Below, piece by piece: positions 17,594-26,072 of a stretch of 40,277 nucleotides of DNA. The translations under genes were made by a program, and so were the position numbers. Source of the DNA: Betaproteobacteria bacterium UBA5582 (GTDB taxonomy: Bacteria > Pseudomonadota > Gammaproteobacteria > Burkholderiales > Rhodocyclaceae); NCBI GenBank assembly GCA_002425245.1, contig DILW01000090.1, positions 1-40,277 of the forward strand, written 5' to 3'. Under the pieces are notes generated by a model. That model saw nothing but the letters and a program-made list of their open reading frames with translations. It did no database searches and was not told the DNA's origin. The stretch's first letter is position 1; every line of letters starts with the position of its first letter.

Positions 17594-19342
17594 TCAGGCC
17601 GAACCAGTTTTTTCCTTCTCCATCCGGTTGGATGTTTCCTTCAACTCGATCAGGAACAGGATTTCCTCGACCACCGGCAGGGCAAAGCCCTGGCGCTGAC
17701 CACCACGATTGTCGCGGAGCAACTGGTAGAGATAACCAACCACATCCTCCGACTCCCACATCTGGAGAACGCTGTTCAGGATGCGTGGCATGTCCTCAAT
17801 ACCCGCCGGCTTGTTCAGTTCACCACCAGGATCCGTTGCCACGCCGCCATCAAGCATCAGGTCCACAGTCGGGGCTGCAGCCTTCTCCCAGGATTGAACC
17901 TCGACATTGAAATGTTGATTGAGGTTGCGCGCAACCGCATCAAACTCCTCTCGCATGCCAGCCATCCGGTATACATCCATCAGGCGAATCCAGGGCTGCA
18001 ACGCTTCCTGAGGATTGTTGTCGATGTACTCCTGCAAGGCCTGGGCTGCCCCCTTGACTCGACCGAAAGAGAGCATGATATCGGCCAGTTCCATGACGGG
18101 ATTGGCCTCGAAGTGCTCGTCGAGAGTGGTTGCATTGATCGAGAGAACCGAATCACCGGGACGCGCCGGCAATGGCTGCGCTGCCTTTTCCGGAACTGGC
18201 GATGCAGCCCCGCCATCAAGTTCGACATCAACCGATTGCGCAACACCCGCCCTGGTCGATTCGAGATGCAAATCCAGTGGTCTCTTTTCCGGCAGTTCAT
18301 CTGCGCGCGGCGCATCCATGACCGGCTCGGGATATCCGGCCAGCAGGGAATCCGGATTCCCGTCAGCCGCCTGCTGCCGCCTGCGCCAGAACAACCAGCC
18401 AGCCAGACCGAACAGTACGCCCAGCAGCAAGCCGGTGAACCACCAGGAGGAGAACAGATCCGACTCATCCTGTGCTGCCACCGGCACCGGGACTGGAGCC
18501 TGAACCGGCGCCTGCGGCGCGGAAGTTGGAGCGGATGCCTGCCCGGAGACCCGCTCCGTCAAGGCCAGCGTCTTGCCCTGAAGCTCGTCCAGTGCCGACT
18601 CCATGCTGCGCAGCTTTTCGGCCGCTGCCAACTGGCTGCTCGCCTGCTCGTAAAGCGCCGCCAGCATGCGGTATTCGAGCCGCAGGATTTCCCTTTGCGC
18701 CTCGGCCGCTTCTCCGGCCAGCATGCGTTCGCCGAGCACCGCCTCCAGACGCAAAGCACTGTCTTCACCGGCCGAGAGCATCAGCCGATCACCCGCATTC
18801 TCCCTCGCTGGCGCCGGCAAGGAGGGCTCGCTTCGAGGCGGCGCCGGCTGTGATTCGCGCACCCGGTTGCTCGCCTGTGGCCTGACCGGTTTGGCTGCCT
18901 GCCTGGCCGGCGAACGCTCTACTGCCGGTTTGGCCGAAGCAACGGTTTCGACCTCGGTGTTGGCCACACCCTCATCGGGCGAGGCGAGCAGGGTATATTC
19001 CCGCTGTACCTGGTGCCCGCAAAGAATCTGCAGACCTATCTGGACAACTGGATCACGCGCTCTTTGACGCCCCTCGATCAGCAACTGTGGCGGTTGACCG
19101 GGACGGATGCGCAAATCGGCATCGCGCAACCAAGGCAACTGATCACCAGAGGCAGGCTTGACCAGACGAAAGCAGGAAGCATCGGGCGCAGCGCCCTCCA
19201 CGCCCAGCACACTGACCGACAGCATCGGCCGGTCTCCGAGAACCAATTGCCCGCGCAGCTCGCCCAAGCCAATAGCCATGGCCGAACCATACATTGCAAA
19301 TGTCAGGACCCCCAGTGTTACGCGAATTCCCTGTCGATTCAA
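17594..19342 (-). CDS. FimV/HubP-like inner-membrane protein lacking LysM
   Basis: A 582-residue protein of the FimV family, whose members organise type IV pili and cell poles. A TTG at 19342, placed 7 bases after GAGGGG, gives a signal peptide (residues 1-23, ending AMA). The FimV N-terminal domain follows (GLGELRGQLVLGDRP to QREYTLLASP). Next come a Pro/Arg-rich linker, a coiled-coil stretch (ILRLEYRMLAALYEQ), a transmembrane helix near 298-320 (WWFTGLLLGVLFGLAGWLFW) with RRRQQ behind it, and an acidic cytoplasmic part. That part ends in a FimV-type helical repeat (MELADIMLSFGRVKGAAQALQ). No LysM is seen, and it is shorter than pseudomonad FimV (over 900). An in-frame GTG at 19348 is too close to the ribosome site. 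Confidence 0.8.
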   Translation of the reverse strand: MNRQGIRVTLGVLTFAMYGSAMAIGLGELRGQLVLGDRPMLSVSVLGVEGAAPDASCFRLVKPASGDQLPWLRDADLRIRPGQPPQLLIEGRQRARDPVVQIGLQILCGHQVQREYTLLASPDEGVANTEVETVASAKPAVERSPARQAAKPVRPQASNRVRESQPAPPRSEPSLPAPARENAGDRLMLSAGEDSALRLEAVLGERMLAGEAAEAQREILRLEYRMLAALYEQASSQLAAAEKLRSMESALDELQGKTLALTERVSGQASAPTSAPQAPVQAPVPVPVAAQDESDLFSSWWFTGLLLGVLFGLAGWLFWRRRQQAADGNPDSLLAGYPEPVMDAPRADELPEKRPLDLHLESTRAGVAQSVDVELDGGAASPVPEKAAQPLPARPGDSVLSINATTLDEHFEANPVMELADIMLSFGRVKGAAQALQEYIDNNPQEALQPWIRLMDVYRMAGMREEFDAVARNLNQHFNVEVQSWEKAAAPTVDLMLDGGVATDPGGELNKPAGIEDMPRILNSVLQMWESEDVVGYLYQLLRDNRGGQRQGFALPVVEEILFLIELKETSNRMEKEKTGSA

Positions 19343-19385
19343 CGACACACCCCTCAATGACGAAGCAATATCTCGATTGTAGCGC

Positions 19386-20051
19386 TTATTTATCGGAAAG
19401 ATAACGGGAATCGTCGAAAGACACCACCCATTCGGGACGATAAACGACAAACAGCGTCAACACCATACCTGAGAGCCAGGCCTCCGAAAAAGCCAGCAAA
19501 AAATAATAGGGAAAAAACTCCTCGAACAAATAGTCCCAGGGATAAACCGAGGCCATCCCCAGCAGCAGCGTAGAGCCCAGGCCAACACCAACGATCACCA
19601 GACCGGCGCAGAAAAAAGCGTTGACGAAGACATAGATGAAAAACTGCCGCGGCAACAGACCGGACAACAGGCGGAACAGATGATGACTGAGGAAAACCGA
19701 CAAACCCGCGAGCAACAAGGCATTGGCAGCAAAGGCAAGCCCGCCGGCGGCGCCGTTGAGGGTGATGCCAAGGGTGACCAGTGACAGGCCGATGAACGCC
19801 AGATGCGGACCGAAAGCCAGGGTAAAGACGTTGGCCCCGAGCAGATGCAGGGTCAAACCCGGCTTGACGCCGGCTTTCAGGCTCCACAGCAGCATCAGCA
19901 GGACCACCATGCCGAGCCATAGATTGGACTGCTCGGAGCGGCTGAAGCGCTTCCACGGCGCCAGCCAGACGCTACGGGCGAAAAGCGGCACCCAGACGGC
20001 CCAGGCCGCCCAGTACCACATTTCGCCCAATAGATCGTCAGTGAGGTTCAC
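19386..20051 (-). CDS. CbiM-like integral membrane protein (energy-coupling-factor permease family)
   Basis: A 221-residue membrane protein with about seven hydrophobic segments, similar to the predicted membrane proteins grouped with CbiM/NikM permeases (LHLLGANVFTLAFGPHLAFIGLSL, GITLNGAAGGLAFAANALL). Classical CbiM/NikM carry an N-terminal Met-His that binds Co or Ni; this one begins with GTG-Asn-Leu, so the ligand residues are not in the usual place. No ECF ATPase or CbiQ gene is adjacent. Substrate unknown. The GTG at 20051 is preceded by no clear ribosome site; the ATG of MWYWAAW ten codons in is an alternative start. A 7-bp inverted repeat (20050-20056 with 20073-20079) overlaps the start. 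Confidence 0.65.
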   Translation of the reverse strand: MNLTDDLLGEMWYWAAWAVWVPLFARSVWLAPWKRFSRSEQSNLWLGMVVLLMLLWSLKAGVKPGLTLHLLGANVFTLAFGPHLAFIGLSLVTLGITLNGAAGGLAFAANALLLAGLSVFLSHHLFRLLSGLLPRQFFIYVFVNAFFCAGLVIVGVGLGSTLLLGMASVYPWDYLFEEFFPYYFLLAFSEAWLSGMVLTLFVVYRPEWVVSFDDSRYLSDK

Positions 20052-20086
20052 CCGGCCATTCTATTACCGTCAGCCGGGTTTGTGGA

Positions 20087-21019
20087 TCATCCCAACGCGT
20101 TTTCCAGTTGCGGCACCGATTCGAACAAGTCGGCAACCAGGCCGTAATCGGCAACCTGGAAGATCGGCGCATCCGGATCCTTGTTGATGGCAACGATCAC
20201 CTTGGAATCCTTCATCCCGGCGAGATGCTGGATCGCGCCGGAGATACCGACTGCCAGGTAAAGCTGCGGCGCCACCACCTTGCCGGTCTGACCGACCTGG
20301 TAGTCGTTCGGCACGAAGCCGGCATCGACCGCGGCACGACTGGCACCGAGCGCAGCGCCAAGCTTGTCGGCCAGCGGTTCAAGCAGCTTGTGATAGTTTT
20401 CACCGCTGCCCAGCCCACGACCGCCGGAGACGATGATCTTGGCCGCCCCCAGCTCCGGCCGAGCCGACTTGGTCAGTTCACGCCCCTGCAACTGGGTCAT
20501 GCCCGCATCGGCAGCAGTTGCTAGCGTCTCGACAGGCGCACTGTTACCCCCGCCGACTGCATCGAATGCAGTGGTACGAACGGTGATCACCTTGACCGGG
20601 TCGGCACTCTGGACGGTCGCCATGGCGTTGCCGGCATAGATCGGACGGACGAAGGTATCCGCCGACTCGACGGCGGTGATTTCGGAAATCTGGGCAACGT
20701 CGAGCAAGGCTGCAACGCGCGGCATCAGGTTCTTGCCGAAGGTGGTCGCCGGGGCCAGCAGATGTGAATAGGCAGCAGCGTTGGCCAGGATCAGTGCAGC
20801 CAGATTCTCGGCTGTCTGGGCTTCGTAATGCGCGGCATCGGCAACCAGCACCTTGCTCACGCCCTGCAGGGCTGCAGCCTGGGCGGCGGCGACCGAACAG
20901 GCGGCGCCCGCGACCAGTACGTGGATGTCGCCGCCGATCCGGGCGGCCGCAGCGACCGTGTTCAGGGTCGCAGCCTTGAGGGTTTGCTGATCATGTTCCG
21001 CAATGACGAGAATGCTCAT
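20087..21019 (-). CDS. etfA: Electron transfer flavoprotein, alpha subunit
   Basis: A 310-residue FAD-binding subunit of ETF, which carries electrons from acyl-CoA dehydrogenases to ETF-ubiquinone oxidoreductase. The C-terminal FAD domain shows GGRGLGSGENY, the Arg of ASRAAVDAG, QVGQTGKVVAP and AVGISGAIQHLAGM, then INKDPDAPIF. The N-terminal half is the usual alpha-beta domain I. The start at 21019 lies 1 base after the etfB stop, so the pair is translationally coupled. Confidence 0.98.
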   Translation of the reverse strand: MSILVIAEHDQQTLKAATLNTVAAAARIGGDIHVLVAGAACSVAAAQAAALQGVSKVLVADAAHYEAQTAENLAALILANAAAYSHLLAPATTFGKNLMPRVAALLDVAQISEITAVESADTFVRPIYAGNAMATVQSADPVKVITVRTTAFDAVGGGNSAPVETLATAADAGMTQLQGRELTKSARPELGAAKIIVSGGRGLGSGENYHKLLEPLADKLGAALGASRAAVDAGFVPNDYQVGQTGKVVAPQLYLAVGISGAIQHLAGMKDSKVIVAINKDPDAPIFQVADYGLVADLFESVPQLENALG

Positions 21020-21020
21020 C

Positions 21021-21770
21021 TCAGATCACCTTCGCTTCGTTCTTGAGTTTGTTCACCAGTTCGGCCACATCGGCCACCTTGACCCCCGCCGAGCGCTTGG
21101 CAGGCTCGACCACCTTGAGCGTCTTCAGGCGCGGCGTCACATCAACGCCGAGGGCATCCGGCTTGACGGTGTCGAGCGGCTTCTTTTTCGCCTTCATGAT
21201 GTTCGGCAGGGTCGCGTAGCGCGGTTCGTTCAGGCGCAGATCGGTGGTAACCACTGCCGGCAGTGACAACTGCAGGGTTTCCAGGCCACCATCGATTTCC
21301 CGGGTAACCGTTGCCTTGCCATCGGCGACCACCAGCTTCGAGGCAAAGGTCGCCTGCGGCCAGGCAGCCAGCGCCGCCAGCATCTGGCCGGTCTGGTTGG
21401 CGTCGTCGTCGATGGCCTGCTTGCCGCACACCACCAGTTGCGGTTGCTCCTTGTCGCACAGGGCCTTGAGCAGCTTGGCAACCGCCAGCGGCTGGAGTTC
21501 GACATCGGTCTCGACCAGGATGCCGCGATCGGCACCGATGGCCATCGCTGTACGCAAGGTTTCCTGGCAGGCCGCCGGGCCGCAGGAAATGGCGACGACT
21601 TCGGTGGCAATCCCGGCTTCCTTGAGGCGAACAGCCTCCTCGACGGCAATTTCGTCGAAGGGGTTCATGCTCATCTTGACGTTGGCCAGATCGACGCCAC
21701 TGCCGTCGGCCTTGACCCGCACCTTGACGTTGTAGTCCACCACCCGTTTCACGGGAACGAGAATTTTCAC
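21021..21770 (-). CDS. etfB: Electron transfer flavoprotein, beta subunit
   Basis: The 249-residue AMP-binding partner of EtfA. The protein starts MKILVPVKRVVDYNVKVRVK and carries the signature VEEAVRLKEAG and CGKQAIDDDANQTGQM. An ATG at 21776 exists two codons earlier, but the ribosome site AAAGGAG (21777-21783) touches it. The GTG at 21770 lies 6 bases downstream of that site and gives the canonical family N-terminus, so I choose the GTG. It heads etfBA, divergent from a TetR gene. Confidence 0.97.
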   Translation of the reverse strand: MKILVPVKRVVDYNVKVRVKADGSGVDLANVKMSMNPFDEIAVEEAVRLKEAGIATEVVAISCGPAACQETLRTAMAIGADRGILVETDVELQPLAVAKLLKALCDKEQPQLVVCGKQAIDDDANQTGQMLAALAAWPQATFASKLVVADGKATVTREIDGGLETLQLSLPAVVTTDLRLNEPRYATLPNIMKAKKKPLDTVKPDALGVDVTPRLKTLKVVEPAKRSAGVKVADVAELVNKLKNEAKVI

Positions 21771-21815
21771 TGGCATCTCCTTTATCGGTCAGTATTTTTT
21801 CAAAACCGTCGCCGT

Positions 21816-21844
21816 TTGACAGACGACTTGGCAAACCGCACAAT
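21816..21844 (+). promoter_or_regulatory. Candidate promoter of the tetR-type gene
   Basis: Plus strand: a perfect -35 TTGACA (21816-21821), a 17-base spacer and -10 CACAAT (21839-21844). The expected transcription start near 21851 lies inside the first of two palindromes, so repression by the encoded TetR protein is likely. Confidence 0.6.
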
Positions 21845-21846
21845 CA

Positions 21847-21885
21847 CCATACTGTGTCGTATGGAAAAGCATACGGTAGCGTATG
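21847..21885. promoter_or_regulatory. Two tandem palindromic operator candidates for the TetR regulator
   Basis: Site 1 is CCATAC (21847-21852), six bases, then GTATGG (21859-21864). Site 2 is CATACG (21870-21875), four bases, then CGTATG (21880-21885), which runs into the tetR start codon. Both share the CATAC/GTATG half-site, and their centres are 22 bases (about two helical turns) apart. They cover the predicted start of tetR and lie 75-110 bases upstream of etfB. Confidence 0.65.
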
Positions 21886-22506
21886 GAAAATAAAACTGTC
21901 AAGCCCCCCGCCAAATCACGCTCGATCCGCACCACCGGCAAGCAGTCAGGTGGCCGTACACAACTCGATCCGGCACGTTGGATCGACACCGCCATCGACG
22001 TACTCGCCCGCGAGGGAGTAGCCGGTTTGCGCGTCGAGGTGCTGGCCAAACGCTGCGGCGTCACCAAGGGCAGTTTTTACTGGCACTTCAAGGATCGCCA
22101 GGCCCTGCTCGACGCCGTCCTCGAACGCTGGCGCGAGGGCCGCATCCGCGACATCGAAAAGACCACCACGGTACAGCCCGGACAGGAACGGGCGCAACTT
22201 CATTATGCCATCGAAGTGTATGGTGCCAGCCGCAACCGCAAAGGCATGTCGATCGAGTTGGCTGTGCGCGACTGGGCCAGACACGACGCCCGCGCCGCCG
22301 CGGTGGTCGAATCGGTCGACCTCTACCGCCTGGAATGTACCCGGCGCCTGTTCGTCGCTTCCGGGATGAGCGATGCCGAAGCAAAAAGCCGCAGCCTGCT
22401 GCTCTACGCCTGCGTCTTCGGGCTGTCGCTGATGCACTACAGCCACTTCGACGACCGGCTCGACGATCTCAAGCAGCGTATCGCCGAGCGCATCGTCGCC
22501 AACTAG
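21883..22506 (+). CDS. TetR/AcrR-family transcriptional regulator
   Basis: A 207-residue repressor. After a basic N-terminal arm (KPPAKSRSIRTTGK), residues about 28-75 form the TetR DNA-binding domain: WIDTAIDVLAREGVAGL, then the helix-turn-helix LAKRCGVTKGSFYWHFKDR. The remainder is a helical ligand-binding domain with no recognisable ligand motif. It is divergent from etfBA, so an acyl-CoA or fatty-acid-type ligand is plausible but unproven. The ATG sits inside a palindrome, which fits autoregulation. No clear ribosome site is present at normal spacing (GGAAAA lies 14 bases upstream). Confidence 0.93.
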   Translation: MENKTVKPPAKSRSIRTTGKQSGGRTQLDPARWIDTAIDVLAREGVAGLRVEVLAKRCGVTKGSFYWHFKDRQALLDAVLERWREGRIRDIEKTTTVQPGQERAQLHYAIEVYGASRNRKGMSIELAVRDWARHDARAAAVVESVDLYRLECTRRLFVASGMSDAEAKSRSLLLYACVFGLSLMHYSHFDDRLDDLKQRIAERIVAN

Positions 22507-22514
22507 CTTACTGA

Positions 22515-24002
22515 TCAGCGCCCGGATCGAACCAGGAATTCGCGGCCGATCTGTTTCCAGACCACGGTTTCCTCGCCCAGAGCGGCGGCCGTCCACGGAT
22601 TCCTGGCCAACCAGGCATCGGGCAGTTCGAGCGCGTAACCGCGCTCGGTCGCCGACACCCGCCACGCCGGCAAGGCCCGCTCATCGCGAGTCCGGTGCAG
22701 GGAAACTGCCAGGCGCAGGCAGAATACCAGTCGCCAGATACTGTCCTCTGGCGGCAGCACCCCCAGTTTTTCCAGCTTGCCGCGATGGCCTAGCACCAGC
22801 ATGGCCAGACGCGCCTGATCCTTTTTCGAAAACCCTGGCATGTCGGCATAAGTGAGGATGTAAGCCCCATGCTTGTGATAAGCGTTATGCGCCACCGAAA
22901 TGCCGATTTCGTGCAAGCGACAGGCCCAGGACAGATACTGCAGGTCGGACTCGTCCGGCGCACCATCACTCAACTGGGTCAGCGCAGACAAGGCGGTTGC
23001 TTCCACGCGATCGACCTGGTCGCGCTCGACCTGGTAACGCTTGCGAAAATGCTTGACCGTCGCATCGCGCATGTCGTGGTGATGGAAACGCCCGAGCAGA
23101 TCGTACAGGACACCGAGGCGCAAGGCACCGTCGGCGTAGGTCATGCGCTCGATGTCCAGTTCCTCGAACACGGCAGACATGATGGCGATGCCACCGGGCA
23201 AGACCGGCAAGCGGTCCCCCTTGACCCCGCGCAATTCGAGGGCGTCGGCCGAGCCGGCCTTGACCATCAGCGAGCATAGGCGCTCCAGCCCGGCTCGGGT
23301 GATACCCGGCTCACCGCCGGGATTCATGTCATTCATTTCCAGGATATCGGCAATCGCCCGTGCCGATCCCGATGAACCCACCGCTTCCTTCCAGCCGAAG
23401 CGCTGGTAGTCGTGAGCGATCAATTCGATCTCCTTGGCGGCAGCTACCTGCGCCTCGCGCAGGCGACGCTTGTCGACCCTGCCGCCGGGAAAATAGCGCA
23501 TGGTGAAACTGACGCAGCCCATGTAAAGGGATTCCATCAACTGCGGCTCGTGGCGTTTGCCAATCACGAACTCGGTCGATCCACCGCCGATATCGATGAC
23601 CAGGCGCTTGTGGCCGGCAGTTGGCAACGAGTGCGAGGCGCCAAGATAGATCAGGCGCGCCTCTTCGCGGCCGGCAATGACTTCGATCGGGAAACCCAGG
23701 GCTTCCTCGGCCTGTGGCAGGAAGGAAGCGACGTTCTTGGCCACGCGCAGCGTATTGGTGGCAACGGCGCGCACTGCGCCGCTGTCAAGGCCGCGCAAAC
23801 GCTCGCCGAAGCGGCTAAGGGCAACCAGGGCACGGGCCTGAGCGTCGGCGTCGAGCATCTTTTCGGCAGTCAGGCCGGTGGCCAGGCGTACCGGTTCCTT
23901 GAGCGAATCGAGCGGATAAATCTGGTCATCGACGACACGTCCGACCTGGAGGCGAAAGCTGTTTGACCCCAGGTCAACCGCGGCTACTGTTTCGTACATC
24001 AT
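22515..24002 (-). CDS. ppx: Exopolyphosphatase / guanosine pentaphosphate phosphohydrolase family protein
   Basis: A 495-residue member of the Ppx/GppA family in the actin-like ATPase superfamily, which releases phosphate from polyphosphate and/or converts pppGpp to ppGpp. The first phosphate loop is AVDLGSNSFRLQVG (residues 8-21) and the second is VIDIGGGSTEFVIG near 139-152. The C-terminal third is the HD-like helical domain with HEIGISVAHNAYHKHG. Sequence alone does not separate Ppx from GppA. The gene is isolated: convergent with the tetR-type gene (8 bases apart) and behind the prpE terminator. Confidence 0.92.
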   Translation of the reverse strand: MMYETVAAVDLGSNSFRLQVGRVVDDQIYPLDSLKEPVRLATGLTAEKMLDADAQARALVALSRFGERLRGLDSGAVRAVATNTLRVAKNVASFLPQAEEALGFPIEVIAGREEARLIYLGASHSLPTAGHKRLVIDIGGGSTEFVIGKRHEPQLMESLYMGCVSFTMRYFPGGRVDKRRLREAQVAAAKEIELIAHDYQRFGWKEAVGSSGSARAIADILEMNDMNPGGEPGITRAGLERLCSLMVKAGSADALELRGVKGDRLPVLPGGIAIMSAVFEELDIERMTYADGALRLGVLYDLLGRFHHHDMRDATVKHFRKRYQVERDQVDRVEATALSALTQLSDGAPDESDLQYLSWACRLHEIGISVAHNAYHKHGAYILTYADMPGFSKKDQARLAMLVLGHRGKLEKLGVLPPEDSIWRLVFCLRLAVSLHRTRDERALPAWRVSATERGYALELPDAWLARNPWTAAALGEETVVWKQIGREFLVRSGR

Positions 24003-24037
24003 CGCAAGACATCATCGCTAAGATCAGGCAGCAGAGG

Positions 24038-24046
24038 ATTCTAGCA
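24038..24046 (-). promoter_or_regulatory. Candidate extended -10 promoter of ppx
   Basis: Minus strand TGC followed by TAGAAT forms an extended -10 about 36 bases before the ppx start. No good -35 is present 17 bases upstream, as is common for extended -10 promoters. Confidence 0.4.
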
Positions 24047-24082
24047 CCGCCGACAGGACAGGATTCTTACAAAACGGGAGAT

Positions 24083-24115
24083 AAAAAAACCCGCCGTCAG
24101 CAAACGGCGGGTTTT
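24083..24115 (-). terminator. Terminator after prpE
   Basis: The inverted repeat ACCCGCCGT (24089-24097) with ACGGCGGGT (24104-24112) has a six-base loop and extends through flanking A and T runs to 12 bp. On the minus strand it is followed by a seven-base T run. It lies 18 bases after the prpE stop and isolates ppx. Confidence 0.88.
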
Positions 24116-24132
24116 AGCCATTACATCAACAC

Positions 24133-26025
24133 TCAGCCGGCGAGCGCTTTCTTGATGTTTTCCAGCGTGGACGGATCCTCGATCGTCGTCAGATCGCCCG
24201 GATCGCGGCCTTCGGCCAGCGCTTGCAGCGAACGGCGCAGCATTTTGCCGGAGCGGGTCTTGGGCAAGCCGACGACAAAATGCACGCGAGCCGGCCGGGC
24301 GATCGCGCCGAGAATGCCATCGACGGTGGCGAAGACTTCCTTCTCCAGCGCCTTGACCAGTTCCGGCGTGGCAATCTTGGACGCGTCCTTGACCACGGCG
24401 AAGGCCATCGGCATCTGCCCCTTCAGCTTGTCCTCGACACCGACGACGGCAACTTCGGCGATGGCGGCGTGGTTCTGGATCGCCTCCTCGATTTCGCGGG
24501 TGCCCAGACGGTGACCGGCGACGTTGATGACGTCGTCGGTGCGGCCGAGGATGGTGAAGTAACCGTCGTCATCCTTGATCGCCCAGTCGTAGGACGAATA
24601 GACCAGCGGATCCTTGAACAGCGTGAAATAGGTCGACACGAAACGGTCGTCCTGGCCCCAGACGGTGGACAGGCAGCCGGGCGGCAGCGGCGGGATCACC
24701 GCGGCGATGCCCTTCTCGTTGGCGCCGCACTCGGAACCGTCCTCGCGGAAGATCTTGAGGTTGTAGCCGTAGACCGGGAAGGACGGCGAACCGAACTTGA
24801 TCGGCGTCTTCTCGACACCGTGCAGCGCAGCCAGCATCGGCCAGCCGGTTTCGGTCTGCCAGTAGTTGTCGATGACCGGCTTCTGCAGTTCGTTCTGGAA
24901 CCACTCGTGGGTCGGCTGGTCGAGCGGCTCGCCGGCCATGAAGATGTGCTTCAGCGACGACAGGTCGTACTTGTGCATGTACGCCGGATCCTGCTTCTTC
25001 AGCACGCGGGCGGCGGTCGGCGCCGAGAACATGACGTTGACCTTGTACTTCTCGACGATCTGCCACCAGATGCCCGGATCGGGGCGCAGCGGCGTGCCTT
25101 CGTACATGATCGTCGCCATGCCGGCGATCAGCGGGCCGTAGATGATGTAGGAGTGGCCGACCACCCAGCCGATGTCGGAAGTGGAGAAGTAGGTTTCGCC
25201 TTCGCCGCCGCAGTAGATGTGCTTCATCGACGAGGCCAGCGCCACGGCGTAGCCGCCGGTGTCGCGCTGCACGCCCTTCGGCTTGCCGGTGGTACCGGAG
25301 GTGTAGAGGATGTACGAAGGCTCGGAGGATTCCAGCCATTCGCACTCGACCCGGGCGTTCATGACCTGCTCGCGCAGCGCCGCGTAATCGACGTCGCGGC
25401 CGGCAACCTTGTTGAAGCCCTTGTCCAGGCCACGGTCGACCATCAGCACCTTGGTCGGCTTGTGCTCGGCGATCTCGATCGCTTCATCGAGCAGGTGCTT
25501 GTAGGGAACCGCCTTGCCGCCGCGCATGCCGGCGTCGGAGGAGACGATCAGGACCGGCTTGGCGTCGTCGATGCGGGTGGCCAGCGAACCGGAAGCAAAA
25601 CCGCCGAAAACCACCGAGTGGATGGCACCGATGCGGGCCGCCGCGAACATCGCGAACGCCGCCTGCGGGATCATCGGCATGTAGATCAGGACGCGGTCGC
25701 CCTTCTTGACGCCGAGGCTCAGGTAGATCGCCGCCATGCGCTCGACCTCGGCCTGCAGTTCGGCGAAGGAATAGATCTTCTCTTCGTCGGTTTCGGTCGA
25801 GATGTAGATCAGCGCATTGTCGTTCGGACGCTTGGCCGCGTGGCGGTCGATCGCGTTGTGGCAGAGATTGGTCTTGCCACCGACGAACCATTTGGCAAAC
25901 GGTGGCCGCGAAAAATCGCAGACCTGGGTGAACGGTTCCTTCCAGTCGATGAGCTGGGCCTGTTCGGTCCAGAACCCATCCGGATTCTCGATCGAGTACT
26001 GGTGAAACTCCTTGTAAGTCGCCAT
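24133..26025 (-). CDS. prpE: Propionyl-CoA synthetase (propionate/acrylate-CoA ligase)
   Basis: A 630-residue AMP-forming acyl-CoA synthetase that activates propionate (and, in some bacteria, acrylate) with ATP and CoA. The opening EFHQYSIENPDGFW and PPFAKWFVGGKTNLCHNAIDRH distinguish PrpE from acetyl-CoA synthetase. The AMP-binding loop YTSGTTGKPKGV lies near residue 243, the adenylate contact WWQI/YWQTETGW further on, and the C-terminal catalytic lysine in RSGKMLRR near 592, a site that is acetylation-controlled in related enzymes. GAGGGAAG precedes the ATG. It lies 47 bases after the receiver-GGDEF gene, itself joined to acuI, so the three may be one transcript. Confidence 0.94.
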   Translation of the reverse strand: MATYKEFHQYSIENPDGFWTEQAQLIDWKEPFTQVCDFSRPPFAKWFVGGKTNLCHNAIDRHAAKRPNDNALIYISTETDEEKIYSFAELQAEVERMAAIYLSLGVKKGDRVLIYMPMIPQAAFAMFAAARIGAIHSVVFGGFASGSLATRIDDAKPVLIVSSDAGMRGGKAVPYKHLLDEAIEIAEHKPTKVLMVDRGLDKGFNKVAGRDVDYAALREQVMNARVECEWLESSEPSYILYTSGTTGKPKGVQRDTGGYAVALASSMKHIYCGGEGETYFSTSDIGWVVGHSYIIYGPLIAGMATIMYEGTPLRPDPGIWWQIVEKYKVNVMFSAPTAARVLKKQDPAYMHKYDLSSLKHIFMAGEPLDQPTHEWFQNELQKPVIDNYWQTETGWPMLAALHGVEKTPIKFGSPSFPVYGYNLKIFREDGSECGANEKGIAAVIPPLPPGCLSTVWGQDDRFVSTYFTLFKDPLVYSSYDWAIKDDDGYFTILGRTDDVINVAGHRLGTREIEEAIQNHAAIAEVAVVGVEDKLKGQMPMAFAVVKDASKIATPELVKALEKEVFATVDGILGAIARPARVHFVVGLPKTRSGKMLRRSLQALAEGRDPGDLTTIEDPSTLENIKKALAG

Positions 26026-26072
26026 ATAACTTCCCTCTTGCTAGTGGTTTCCTGCACTTAAAAAAAAACGGA

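Noticed and set aside
20050..20079. Inverted repeat (ACCCGGC / GCCGGGT) as an etfA terminator
   Set aside because: It has a 16-base loop and no T run on the relevant strand, and it overlaps the next gene's start.
24223..26061. A plus-strand open frame of about 610 codons opposite prpE
   Set aside because: prpE is full length with all motifs; the frame is rich in Asp, Arg and Gly as expected for a GC-rich antisense shadow.
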